Assembly: GCA_036897485.1 (NCBI GenBank)
Contig: JAYMTF010000042.1
Location: 1 to 64,000 of the forward strand
DNA length: 64,000 nucleotides
DNA from: Pelargonium nanum
Taxonomy: Eukaryota; Streptophyta; Magnoliopsida; Geraniales; Geraniaceae
Direction: 5' to 3'
Shown here: positions 34,401 to 46,608 of the stretch, piece after piece
Position numbering within the stretch: the stretch's first letter is position 1
How the letters are laid out: each line of letters begins with the position of its first letter
Notes under the pieces: generated by a model
The model's input: the letters and a program-made list of their open reading frames with translations, nothing else
The model's database searches: none
What the model was told of the DNA's origin: nothing
Program-made: the position numbers and the translations under genes

Positions 34401-37400
34401 TTCATAGGCCAGAAAAGCAACTTCTGGATCATCTTCTTGCAAGATAGATTATCCATTGCAATCTCTAGTTTCACTAGCATTTTGCAAGAGTCACACAGAT
34501 AACTGTTTTTACTTTCTGGAATATAAACTATTTCCATCATTATAAACTGAATCTGTTTCGCTAAACCCACATTCCCACATCAATGTTCATAACTGACTAT
34601 CTTGGAAGTAGGTAGAATTTCACATTACTTTGATGGAAAGCATAAACTTCAAAATAAATTAATAAATTCATACGGAACTGCCCTTATATTGGGTGTCTAA
34701 TGTGAGCATCGGATTAAACTTCAAAATGTTAAAGGGGTAGTTTACTTTAAAAAAATTGCATCACTGAGGTCTGATATAAGGTTTTGATTGCAGGTGATAT
34801 CTGGAGTGAAACCAGATGAAAAGAAGAATTTCATAAATGAACTTCAGAAGAAAAAGAACATAGTGGCAATGGTTGGTGATGGGATCAATGATGCTGCTGC
34901 ATTGGCTTCTTCGCATATTGGAATAGCCATGGGCGGAGGTGTTCAAGCTGCTAGTGAGGTTTCTTCTATAGTGCTGATGGGTAACAAGCTCTCACAGGTA
35001 CTGTGATAATTATCATTTGCAATTCTTCATGTTTTGATGCCTGATGTAATTGTCATAATACATCAAAAACCTTATATTTTCAGTGTTGAACCAAAGTTGT
35101 CCCCTTAATATTAGGATTAAAAGCAACTTATGTTTGTATAACAAGTAATTGATTCTTGATTTGAGGATATGCAGTAAGTGATAAAAGTAAATGATTTGGC
35201 AATAGGAGAAATGTTGTGGATAGTTGAAAAGAACTAAGGTGTTAATTTGCTACAGTAAAACATTTTGTCTTATGGAGATTATTATGAATTCTACATTGCA
35301 TAGGGGTGAACCTTCTTGACTAACTTCTGAACATATCTGACCTTGAGAGTGGGTTTCCAAAATCTGTTCAGATAACCATGTCTTATCTTCTGCTACTCTT
35401 AGAATTTCCTGTCACTGACAGGTATAAGAAGATAATGTAGTGTTCATGAAAAATAAATTAATATAGTTGTAGTGGTGTGGTGTGGTGTTATGAGTCACCC
35501 TGCAAAAAAGCAACTAGTAAGCAATGGTAATCTATATTTCCAGCACATGGTTTAAGAATCGTTATCATCCATAGACCTTGTTGGCTGAACAGTTCAAAAT
35601 TTACTGAAAAGCACTACTAAGATGTCAATTATAGCGAGGCCGAAAATGCTATTCAGTAGACTTTCAGTAATAAAGCAACAAGAGTTGAAGCCTAATAGGA
35701 AAAACCATGTGTGACTAGAAGAATAGAGTAGACAATCTGTTTGGTGGGCGAGATTCTTGAAAAGGAAATTTAGGCTCCCGAAAAGCTATGATAAAGAGTT
35801 GGGAAATTTCCGTTAAAAAAAAAGAGTTGAGAAATAAGATGGATAGGTAAACCACCCAAAGTCTGAAGATGCTAAAATAACAATGGATTCCTCCACTTTG
35901 TGATGGAAGAATGAAATTTTTATATGTTTGCATATTATAAGCAGTTCTTGATGTTGATTGAGGGTCTCTTGTTTGTATTTCAATTCTCTTGCAGTTGCTT
36001 GATGCTTTGGAGCTGAGCAGGCTAACCATGAAGACTGTGAAGCAAAATCTTTGCTGGGCCTTTGCATATAATATTGTAAGTTCTTTCCATCATACAATTA
36101 TGCGTATATCAGCACCAAAAGTGATTCCTTGAGTACATGGAACTAACCACCCATAGATAAGGGTAAAAAGAAAAGGGACAAAAATAAATAACTTACTGTT
36201 GAAAGCAGGACATTGATCACAACTTCACGAGACCAACAACTACAACAAAGCCATTTCCAACTTTGAATCAGATTTCTTTGTAGAACCAGATGGTTCAAGG
36301 TCCTCGTCTAGTGGTTGCCTACAATGCCTTGAACCTTAGAAAATGAATCTGGAGAGGTCACTACTCACTACTATTATTCTTGATTTTGTAGTACATGAAC
36401 AACTCTGTATTTGTCTTTTTAGAGTTTGACTATATGAAGTTTTCCATTGCTTTTAAAGCTCTGACATACACACTCCGGCACGCCCTGCCTCCAGTTCCAA
36501 GCTTAAGGTCATAAGGAAAGCCACAATATGTTTGATATGATTATCTCATGTGAAATAATATAATTATTTAGAGTACAAGTGGCTCTACAATTAGTTAGGC
36601 TATATTTTATCCTCTTTTCCCCTTAATTTAATGACCCTGCCCCAGGGTTTTTAGTATTTACAAGTTTAGAATCTTTGTAAATTGATGATAGAAGAGTTAT
36701 TCTATTTAGTAAAGCTCAGTAACCTCCATATCTGTATTTTCTCGTGTTGCTTAGTTTCGTTTCATTTTCACACATCCTTGGAAGTTCTCTGGTTCCCAAA
36801 TCTGTATAAGCTGCAGTAGTTGCTGATACCATGAACAAACTGTTAGCGTTACTTTGTATCAAATGGTTTTGGGGGCAAAACCTCATAAATATTCGTCTTC
36901 TTCCTCTAGTCTCCTTTCCCTGTGCCCCCCTCATTTCCTTCTATCTCTCAGTCACATAAAAAGTGGAGTGAATGTTAGTGATAAACAAGAGTTTCAAGAA
37001 TATATTTCAATTTTGAGGTCCTTGAAGGGTTGATCTCTGCTCTAGTGTCAAATCCGCATTTAAGGCCCTATTGGTTCCTGGATTTGCGTTCGTATTTTAT
37101 CCTGTTTTTGCTTAGGAATCAAGCATTATTGTTTCTCTATTTTGTTCCTTCTCTAACATGTAATCTTTTCTTATTTGTCAAGTATATATGGTCTAATTTA
37201 TGGCAGTATACTTAATATTCAGATTGGGATTCCTATCGCTGCTGGAGTGTTGCTACCAGTAACCGGGACCATGTTAACTCCATCCATTGCAGGGGCACTC
37301 ATGTGCTTGAGTTCTATCGGGGTGATGACAAATTCATTGATGTTGAGAATCAAGTTCTCCTCGAAACAGAAACAAATACATGGAGCCTCGCCACTAAACA

Positions 37401-37456
37401 CTGACAACATATATTTCAACTCTGATCTTTCCATGAATCGAAAGGATAAAAGGTAG
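25408..37456 (+). CDS. PAA1: Chloroplast copper-transporting P1B-ATPase PAA1/HMA6
   Basis: Imports Cu(I) across the plastid envelope for plastocyanin and Cu/Zn-SOD. Seventeen exons: 25408-25839, 25926-25979, 26627-26780, 28964-29038, 29182-29459, 29900-30133, 30320-30418, 30671-30820, 32077-32223, 32330-32380, 32481-32659, 32944-33076, 33448-33545, 33844-34084, 34794-34997, 35995-36075, 37223-37456. They sum to 2,844 bases, 947 residues (Arabidopsis PAA1 is about 949). A Ser/Arg-rich transit peptide is followed by a Gly-rich linker and one heavy-metal domain, 'GMSCGGC' (145-151). Core motifs are 'SFTGEPLPVTK', 'CPC' (545-547), 'DKTGT' with Asp589, the HP pair at 643-644, and 'GDGIND' (803-808). 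All catalytic residues are present. Two introns exceed 1.2 kb (26781-28963, 30821-32076). Convergent with KUP7. Confidence 0.96.
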
Positions 37457-38530
37457 CACCGGCTAAACTGAGTGCATGATAACACAGAAAGAGAGGATCA
37501 CTATAGTTTCTTCTTTTGCTGGATTCACACGGACAAAGCAAGGGAAAGATCTGATCATCTACCACAGACTTGAGTGAGGTTTTAAAGTCTAACCTTGACA
37601 AGCTTTCGTGAATATGGAATAGTTCAATATCTGTTCCAACTTTTCAAAGCAAGGTAGCAGGCTAGCAGCAAAGTAATCTGTGCTCGTGACGGGGATAACA
37701 ATTTTGCAGTTGCAGTGATATTGTACCTATGATTATAGGAGCTTTCACTGAACTATTTTTTGAACCAATACTCGAATTACTCCAGCAATTTTAGTACTTG
37801 ATTCAACCTTGTATTTCTTTTTTTGGGTTAATTCTTTTTGTATCCCTTGGACTATTCAAAAATATAAAATTAACCTTTCAAGTCTCTACCTGTTTATCAA
37901 CACTTCAGAAGAATCCAAGGTGCAAAAAGATTTCACCCTTCTTTTTCAGTCATTGTGTTGCTTCCTATCCATATTGTATCCATGATTGAGCATACTATTG
38001 TCTACAAGCATTAGTGGTTATTTACTCTACCAAAATGCAACTAAGTTTCACTTGGACGTTCACCGGAATTTTCCCGATAAGTTGTAACTTGTTTCTAATG
38101 TTGATGAACATATATGACAGAATGTCTCAAAAAACACAAACATAATGAATATTAAGATAATACAGACATCCCGAGCTATGAATTAACTATGAACTTGCCT
38201 TTGCAAAAAGGTACGGAAGGCAAGTTGTACATGTTACAATGATCAGACAGTCTAATTTCTTGTGGGCACAAATCTGTGTCAAATTTGAACATTCTAATTA
38301 CATGTGTGTTGATGCCATCATAACAGAAAAAGAAAAAAAATCCTTCCCAAGAAGTCAAAAAGAGAATATAGAAGTAAGGCACTGCAAAAATAAAGCTCCA
38401 ACGAATGGTTGACCTAAACAGCAACGCTCAATCGAGTATCATGTGTAATAGTGATTAGTGCTGGATATAACTTTGAATAAAAATTGGAGCTGACCTGAGT
38501 CGTTTCTGCACCCTAAGTGCTGCTCAACCT
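37457..38530. other. Convergent 3' spacer between PAA1 and KUP7
   Basis: Holds the 3'UTRs of PAA1 (+) and KUP7 (-). No gene or clear repeat was found. Confidence 0.5.
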
Positions 38531-41500
38531 TCAAACCATGTATGTCATGCCAACCTGCATCAGATGTGAGTGAGGTACACTCAAATTCGCTATCCCTCTC
38601 CGGCAGTTCTTTCTCAAGAAGGCGTAAAAGTAATTTATGGCTAGTTTCTTAAAGAACCAGGAATCCTTCCTTGCCCTAATGTCACCGTGGCCGAGAAGGT
38701 AAACAACACCGGATTCTTTGGCCTTGCGTATGAAGGATAGTTCACGGTCAAGGCTGAACTCTGGATCGGTTGCTGTTGGGTCAATAGTAGGCTCTGGCTT
38801 CACCTCCGTTGAGGTGCTTGCTTCACTGATGGGCTTGCTTGGATCATTGTATTCGGAGAGGAGAGGGACACCAAGTGAGTAAACACTTCCATTAGGAGCT
38901 ATGAGAACCCTTGAGAAAGAGGACTCTTCCTCAGAATCTGAGTCGTCGTCGTCCCCGTCGCTCTCTAACAACCGATCCTGAGCTTCCCGACGAATGAACT
39001 TCTCAAGGCTCTCAATCAGCAGCTGCTCAAAAGTCTGATGATTCTCTTTCCGGACATCCTTGTAGCCATACCTATTGATACGATAAGTGCACATGCAATC
39101 AGCATATGTGGGGACAAAGAAGAATAGAGTAGAGCTGGCAATATTGGCCAGAACCAGCACACACCCGAAATCCTACCCACATTTTTGCAAGTTCAAGTCA
39201 CATAAAATATACCCGGTTAATTTTTGGGTCGGGTATTGTTTGCCATGTGAAAAGTACTGGCTGTATCAAGTTTGGGTTTGGACTTCCCAATCTCAACCCG
39301 GAAAACCCCCGACCCAAAACATGAATTTATGGCAGCTCTATAAAACAAAGGAATTGGAAATTGATGAAATTGAGCACCCTACCTAGCGATACAACGAAAT
39401 ATGTGGTAACTTTTGGGGCAAACTCGCCGGAAAAGAAACCTTTCACCCTGAGGGACCACAGGAACTGGAACATACTTTATGCACACAAAGATGACCATAG
39501 AGTGGATTGCTGGGAGAGTGGTCAGGAAATGGCCAAAAATTGCTGGTACTCCCTTGGCCAGCTCATTATAAAGCAAGCCAATGCCAGGAGCTCTGATCGT
39601 GCCAAGATTGCAACCTAGTTCCCGCATCAAATCCATCGATAACTTTTTCCTTACTTCAGTTTCATACTTAAGCTTGCTCCCGTAATTCCATATGTACATA
39701 ATAAAAAACATAATGAGAGCAAAAACCAATATTATCCAACTTCCATCAGTGATACTCCATAAAACTGATGAAAAGAAAGTTAATTCAATCCCCAGGAAGA
39801 AAACCAGAAAACTTAGCACTATGACGATGTTTATCTGCCATATAAGAAGCATAACAATGGTTACTAAAATTGTAGTCATCATCATTACTCCCAGCTCAGC
39901 AATGCCTATCAAACAATAAAAATACAAAAACAGATAAGAAGCATGAACAGATTCTAAAAATTTATACTAATTTCATTCCATGAATGAGAGAATTTTCACA
40001 AACAGTAGCAGAAAATATACACTCATCTTCACATCATTCCAAATTGCCAAGTAGGACAACCTTGGATTCATAATCTACAAGCCAAGCATTGGCAACTTGG
40101 GACCTAGAATCGGATTTCTGGAAATGTGAATGCTACTCGGGAAAAGAACAGGTGTACAGAACTAGCAAAAATTCCCCTATGCGAGTTCAAAATAATATGA
40201 AGAAATAATTATAAGCCATCTACCCTTGTCTACCTTGGACCTCTGCTACATTCGCATACACATCCCTCAACTAAGCAAAAACGGAAAAGCGCAAAAGCCT
40301 CAATGGAAGTACACAACGTTCTTTCCCATATATCAACAAGATAAATATGAATATATATTAGTAATAATCTGTTAGTTTGGACCATTAAATAAGAAGAATG
40401 TACTTTTATCTAATGAGAAGCTCTAGCATATTCCCTTCAAAAAAAAAAGAAGAATGTACTTTTGCCCAACATCAAGAAAAAAAAAATCTGATTATAAACA
40501 TTGCCAGTCAACAATATGTCAGTTCGTTACTTGGAAACTATAAACAGTTCGATTAAGGGGGTTAGTAGATGTTCTTTGGGAAAATTTTAATAAAGAAAAA
40601 ATAACAGGACGCTACCATATGTTTCGCATAGAATTCATTACGATTCCGTCTATTTGAATAACATTCTCCATGAACTATTCCCACTCCCAGTAGTTGTAGT
40701 GTAAGGAAACTCTAAAACTTCAATAAATGGCATCATTTTGATTCTTTAAAGGCACATTTGGACAAGACAGAAATCTCAAGTAGGAACAGTAGACAAATCT
40801 CTTTTATGAAATTAATAGAAATTAAGATAATCCACCAGATCTTAAATGGTTATAGGATGGAACCATTTCTTTGAAAACCAAACAAATCTAAATAGCTACA
40901 GGTAGGTTTGGGTAAATGATAAATAAACCCACCAAAACCATTTCATACATGGAAATAAAAACACAAACAAAATGGAAACCTAACATCAAACAGAAACAAT
41001 GAATATAAATATATTACCATATGCATTTCCAATCTCGTTAATGCTTGAGATGGAACAGACAAGCACCACGCAAACGACTAGCAAAAACCAATTTATGACA
41101 GGGATATAAATCTGCCCCATAAACTTTCTGGAGGTATGAATGATTTTCAGACGTGGGAAGCACCCAAGAGCTGTAGATTGTTTTATGCAGGAAAAAGTGG
41201 CTGTCGTCATTGCCCGACTTGCAATCAGTGCAGCAATATTAGCTATGAATAAGACAGGCCAAAAGGCACCACCTGCAAACAAAACACAAAGTAAAAAATC
41301 TGCATTTGTAAAGCAATTAAGCAACGGAGCTACAATTTCCAAAAGGTATGATAAAGCTTCAATACAGCTCTAAGAAATTATGAGCTATTCACAATGCCCA
41401 AGAAATATCATAGACCTCAATAGTCAATAAACAAAGAAGCTTACTTGGGATAGAAGAAAAGAAAGCTTGCTCTGAGTTTTCATTGTTCTCCAAAAGGTAA

Positions 41501-44500
41501 GCAGCTTGACCCATGTAACCCAATAGCAGGCAGGGAAGCACAAGAAACACAAAAGTAAGCTGCAAACAGCCACTATTGGATAAATTAAAATGGTAGCTAA
41601 TTAGATACAGATTAGCAACTATGCAGAATAGAACATTTAACTGGTAACTATGACTATCATTTGACTTTATAGAAAAGTAATACAATCTAATTCAAGTTGG
41701 TTCTAACCTGAACTGATCGAACTGAAAAGTAGCAAAGATCTGCAAACATAGCCTCGGAACCTGAAGCATTATACATGATCAAAACAATGAAAGGCTAAAA
41801 TAATGATAAGTTAAATTAGCTACCCATGAGTGTAATATTTCAAGTTCTTTCCGCAAGTAAACAAATTATTGTACTAGTACAAGTTTTATTCTAGTTCCAT
41901 CGACATCTTACTCATCCAAGGTATCTTTGACTTGTGCAATGATATGGGCATGCATAGTAGACGACATGAACAAAAGGTACCAGACATTGCAACTACAAAA
42001 GATCTGCCAAAAAGAAATGTGCATGGCAATATATGTTTCTTTTCTTCAACATTATAGCACTTACCAAATGTGCTTATACCCAACTTGAGCTGTGTAAGCA
42101 TGCTTATCGTGAATTTATGACAATGTGTAACTTGCAAGATTAAAGCGTGCATCTTTATGAAATATAAGTTCTAACATGAAAAAACCTAGTAATCTATAAA
42201 TTCACAATGCATACACATTGAATTGGTTTTATAAAATAAAATCTATAAAAATATAGCTGGTATTTTTTACTCTTAAGATCTGATATACCAGATTGACTTA
42301 TTACCTGTTGCACATAGAAGACAGCCCCCCAAGGAATACCAAGCTTTAGTTGAGTTCCTTTGAAAGTAGTAGTAGATGTGGACTGGATTAAAGGCCTTCA
42401 AGACAGTGCTATCATATTTAACAATGTTATAAATCCCAATGCCTGCGAGAGAACAAAACCATATGAACAACGCAGGGCCTACTGCCAATCCCACTTTACT
42501 TGTCCCAAACTTCTGTACGCTGAACAAAATTACAAGAAAGGCAACTGAAATCATCACCACTTGATCTGCGCAAACAAAATGAAGAGAAAAACTGGTCAAC
42601 TCATTGCCAAAGTACCACACCTACTTTGATTTCAAATAATGCTGAATGAAAGACTATCTTAAGCATACATATTAGAAAAATAAAAACAACATTTCCTGCC
42701 CAATCAGGCAACCTCCACACAAGGTCAATATTAAGGAAAAGGATAGGTTATCCTAAATTTCTGACCAATAATCTGACTCCGGTCAAAAAAGTCTATGAGC
42801 AGTTTAAACTGCATTATAAAACTTATGTAGTAATAATCATTAGCAAAGAGCAGCCAAACTAGGAGCATGCAGAATACAATGAACGCAGGAGATGGAAATT
42901 GTCATAATCTGTTATTTTTTTTCTTTTTTCTTTCTTTCTTTCTAAATTAAGGTGTTACACTGCAACTCCTTTTGTAATAGTTATTATACCACAAAGGACG
43001 GGTCATACAATCTTGAAACTCCAAACCCACTCTGACCTCACTTAGAAGATAGACTTACCACCAGTGTTGTACATAAATGGAACAATGATTTTTGTGCATT
43101 ATATGTGTTGAAGAAAAAAAAAATTTAAATTGATCATCCCTGATCTTCTGTCTCTACAGAAACTGTGTCAAATAAACAGATAAAGAACAATATGAATTGA
43201 AAATTTCATTAACAAAAGTATTGATTACCTTGCTCAATTGCATCTACTCCAACCTTAAGACCACCAACTGCTGACATTACTGCATCAAGAAACATAGATG
43301 AAAAGGAAAAAGAAGTCAAATCCAAAGTATAAGTAAATCCAGCCTTCACATAATGTTCAGGAGTACATTACAAACAGAAGAGTGCCCAAAAGAAAGAGAA
43401 CAGAAAAGATAAGGGAGAAAAGCATATACAAACCAGACATTGCTGGTGTGACAACCCCATCGGCAATAACCATTGCAGTGCCAGCTAGTACCAACATTAA
43501 AAGAAGCTTTTTCAGAGTTAGGGAAGTCTCGAGTCTTTCCTTGATTTTTAATGATCTCTCAAGTTCAGCAGAAGGAACTTTTAGCCTGAAGCTTGATATA
43601 CGGGTATCTGAAGGAAGCTGATTTGGAAGAAGGCTGACCTTTGCATGACGGCAAATCAAAGAGTATAAAGCAAACGTACCACCTGAAACATTAAAATAAA
43701 ACACACTTATATTACTGGCAAGCAAAATTTAATAGAAATAAGTGTGTCTCCTTGTGTGCATCTAGATATATTGAAGGCCCGATTACATCATCAAGTATAC
43801 CTTCACCATCATCATTGGCCCAAAGAACAACAAGAACATACTTGACCAAGGGGATCAAGATTAGGGTGTATATGACCAGAGACAATGCACCAATAACATC
43901 TTCACTTCCATTAATAGGTGACTTGCTAAACATTACACTGAACGTATATAAAGGACTTGTTCCCACATCACCAAAGACAACCCCAAGAGTCTGACAAGCA
44001 AGTACAATTTTCCTTCCAATACTGTAGTCCTGCAAATAAATTGAGACAATTAAGATGGAAAATCCTCATCATGCTGTTAGTAGCCTATCCAAAAAAGTTC
44101 ATAATTTTGCATTTCAAAATTTCTTTTACTAATTATATTATAATTTCCTTCCGAAATAAGAAACAATATTTATTAGAGGGCATAATAAAGAAAGAATAGT
44201 ACAACACAATCACTGAATTAACCACATTCCACATCTTAGTTAGACAAACTATGGGGCTATAACAATGATCTGGACTATTAGGACATTGCCACTTCTCCTA
44301 TTTTAGCACATTTCATCAACAACTTAAGAATTACATATACATGCATGGTAATTGAAAGAGAAGCTCTTGACAAGCAAATAAAAATTAGCCCATGAGGGAA
44401 GTCACAAAGAAAAAATCATGCATCATTTAAGCATTCTCCATCATCACAAAACTGAGACACTACAGTAACATGAACTCAACTAACACTTCATCTTTTACAT

Positions 44501-45796
44501 GTTCATAAAGCTAATACACACCGTTTTATGGATGCAATCAGCTAAGTAATCAAATGTTTCCCAAGACTAATTTACCCAGTGTCACCTAAGGGATAGCCAT
44601 CAGCAGGAACAAAAAAAAAATGATGTTGCATTATGGCGCATAAAAAAGAGTACCAAAAGGTCACTAAGCCTAAATGAACTGACATTGACTATATTAATAT
44701 TATAAATTAAAACATGAAAATATTGTCTATCATCACATACAGGGACGGATGCCCTTGGAGTGCTTTGGGGGCAGCTGCCCCCACAAAAAGAAAATATTTC
44801 ACTAAATTTTTTGTATTTGTCTATAAAATTTTTGGTATTTGTTTATAGTATTTGATAAAATTTAGATTTTTGCCCCCAAAAGATTTTTATTCTTTTTCCT
44901 AATAGTTTGATCAAAACATTATTCTTATAGTTTGCCCTCACAGAACAAAAATTCTAAATCCGTCCTGATCACATAATATTTGAGGCTACAACAAATAATT
45001 AGTGAAAAGGGTAGATGAGATCATTACAGCCAAGGTTTAATTCATCTGCTAATGGAAATACCAAAATACTGGTGAATGTAAAATCATAATTTCAATTGAA
45101 ATATACTATAAGCATTTCCTGAAGGGTTCCTGGAGCTAAGTATTGCAAGATAGTAACATAATAGAATCACGTACGACACGTCTAGGTGAAGGAGATGATT
45201 GAGGCTTCAGCTCAGGTCTTAACACTGAAGAAGCATAAGGATAAGAGGAACAGAACACTTTGAAGAAGAAGCTGATGATCATTGAGTTTTACTACTGATT
45301 CAAACTATCTATACTTTACATCAAAGAATTTACTATGGACATCAAATTAATTACAAAGCCCATGCCAATTACACCATAGCATATAAAGAAGCATTAAAGC
45401 GGTATTTACTGTGAAAATTTCTAGTATCTTTCAATTCAGTACAAGTAAATTTGCAAGACTCGCCACTTAACCAGCCTAACGGTTAATCTAACTTCAGAAA
45501 CAAAACCACTGAATCAAAATCAAGGAGAGCTATCAGTAACAGACCTCGTATTCACTCCTATGGGCACCGGGGACCTCGAGAGCTTCCACGTCGAAGGAAT
45601 CGATGCGCGGTCCAGTCCGAATCAACCGCTGCTCAGTACTATCATCTTCATCAGAATCGGCAAGCTGCTGCTCGTCGCTGTCCTCCCCGATCTCAGAGTC
45701 GTCCTCGTCCTGGAACACCCAGCGCGACTCCGTAGAGTCCATGGACGGTAATTCGCCGTTCTCATCCCTCTCAGAACCCTCATTATCATCCGCCAT
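38531..45796 (-). CDS. KUP7: KUP/HAK/KT potassium transporter, KUP7 type
   Basis: A membrane K+ transporter. Ten exons: 45796-45545, 44029-43801, 43682-43434, 43279-43229, 42565-42305, 41760-41708, 41559-41445, 41272-41018, 39905-39383, 39071-38531. They sum to 2,529 bases, 842 residues (Arabidopsis KUP7 is about 858). The acidic N-terminus ('[19 protein letters not shown]') and '[22 protein letters not shown]' are diagnostic of the KUP7 branch. The signature '[15 protein letters not shown]' lies in the first membrane segment. Further landmarks are '[10 protein letters not shown]', '[17 protein letters not shown]', '[12 protein letters not shown]' and the C-terminal '[18 protein letters not shown]'. 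A long acidic cytosolic tail contains '[12 protein letters not shown]'. The ATG at 45796 was chosen over one ten codons upstream because it gives the family's N-terminus. Introns hold a hAT MITE and a second possible MITE. Confidence 0.95.
39130..39340. mobile_element. Possible hAT-type MITE in the last KUP7 intron
   Basis: Ends 'tagagctggcaat' and '...atggcagctcta' are inverted with few mismatches. The interior contains 'gggtcggg' and 'cgacccaaaa' pieces. The 'agagctgacaattt' type end recurs at about 56193 and 63852, suggesting a dispersed family. No clear target duplication. About 211 bp in the 39072-39382 intron. Confidence 0.45.
44740..44967. mobile_element. hAT-type MITE in KUP7 intron 1, with exact 8-bp target duplication
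   Basis: Ends 'cagggacggat' and 'aatccgtcctg' are inverted copies. It is flanked on both sides by the exact octamer 'atcacata' (44732-44739 and 44968-44975), the hAT target length. It is 228 bp and AT-rich with short C/G tracts ('tgcccccaaaa'), with no coding frame. The intact target duplication suggests a fairly young insertion. It lies in the 44030-45544 intron. Confidence 0.85.
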
Positions 45797-46608
45797 TTCC
45801 AGATTCAACACAAAATGACAATTCACGTCAAGTTACAGCATTTTCAGGCAAAATTCACCAAATTGAGAGGATAAGCTCAAGATTAACGGACAAATAGCAG
45901 AGAAGCTACACAAGCGAGTATAGATTTCAGAGAGACATTGATGGCAAGCGGGAGAGAAAAGTAAATCAGTTGAAGATCAGAGAAGAGAAATGGTAGGGCT
46001 TTTCCGGAAGAGAAAGTGGATTGAGATTTTTAGGCTAATTTGGAGTGGAAGCCTGGAAGGTGTGAGGGAGAGAGAGCGTGGGGATCACGCGATGGACGAA
46101 AGAAGGCAAATAAAACGAGTGTATATTGCTTAACTACTCCACTGTAGTTTTTTTCTGAAAATTATTTTTTCCTAAATAATTTTATTTAGTCTCGACCATA
46201 AATTATAGCAAATGAAGTGATATTACTGTATCAGTTAACACTCCCATTTTAATAAATTCTTGGGTGCAGACGCTCTGTTAGGATCCGTTTTATTTCTCTC
46301 TTAGCTAAGAGTTTCAGCCAATAAATCATAACTGAGACTCCGAACACTTATATTTATTTACTTCTGTATACTATAAAAAAAATTGAATTTTTTTCAGAAC
46401 TATTTGAAAATATACTATAAAATAAAGTAAATCGAGAGGAATTTACAATTAGCCCAACCAGGCATTTCTATAACGCGCCACCTCAATCCTTCGACGCTCA
46501 GCGCTCTAGATTGTTCGCGAAGCTTCTTCAAGCTCCCTCCGACCACAAACCCTAATCTAGACATACCAAAAGCACCAAATCGCTCCTCCGCAACAACATT
46601 TCACAAAA
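45797..46608. promoter_or_regulatory. Head-to-head intergenic region of KUP7 and SC35
   Basis: The 812 bases between the two divergent start codons must hold both promoters and leaders. A telo-box 'aaaccctaa' lies at 46547-46555 in the SC35 leader, a motif common in plant genes for RNA processing and translation. No third gene is seen. Confidence 0.55.
46547..46555 (+). promoter_or_regulatory. Telo-box near the SC35 start
   Basis: Perfect 'aaaccctaa', 54 bases before the SC35 ATG. Such boxes are frequent just downstream of transcription starts of growth-related plant genes. Function here is inferred. Confidence 0.45.
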
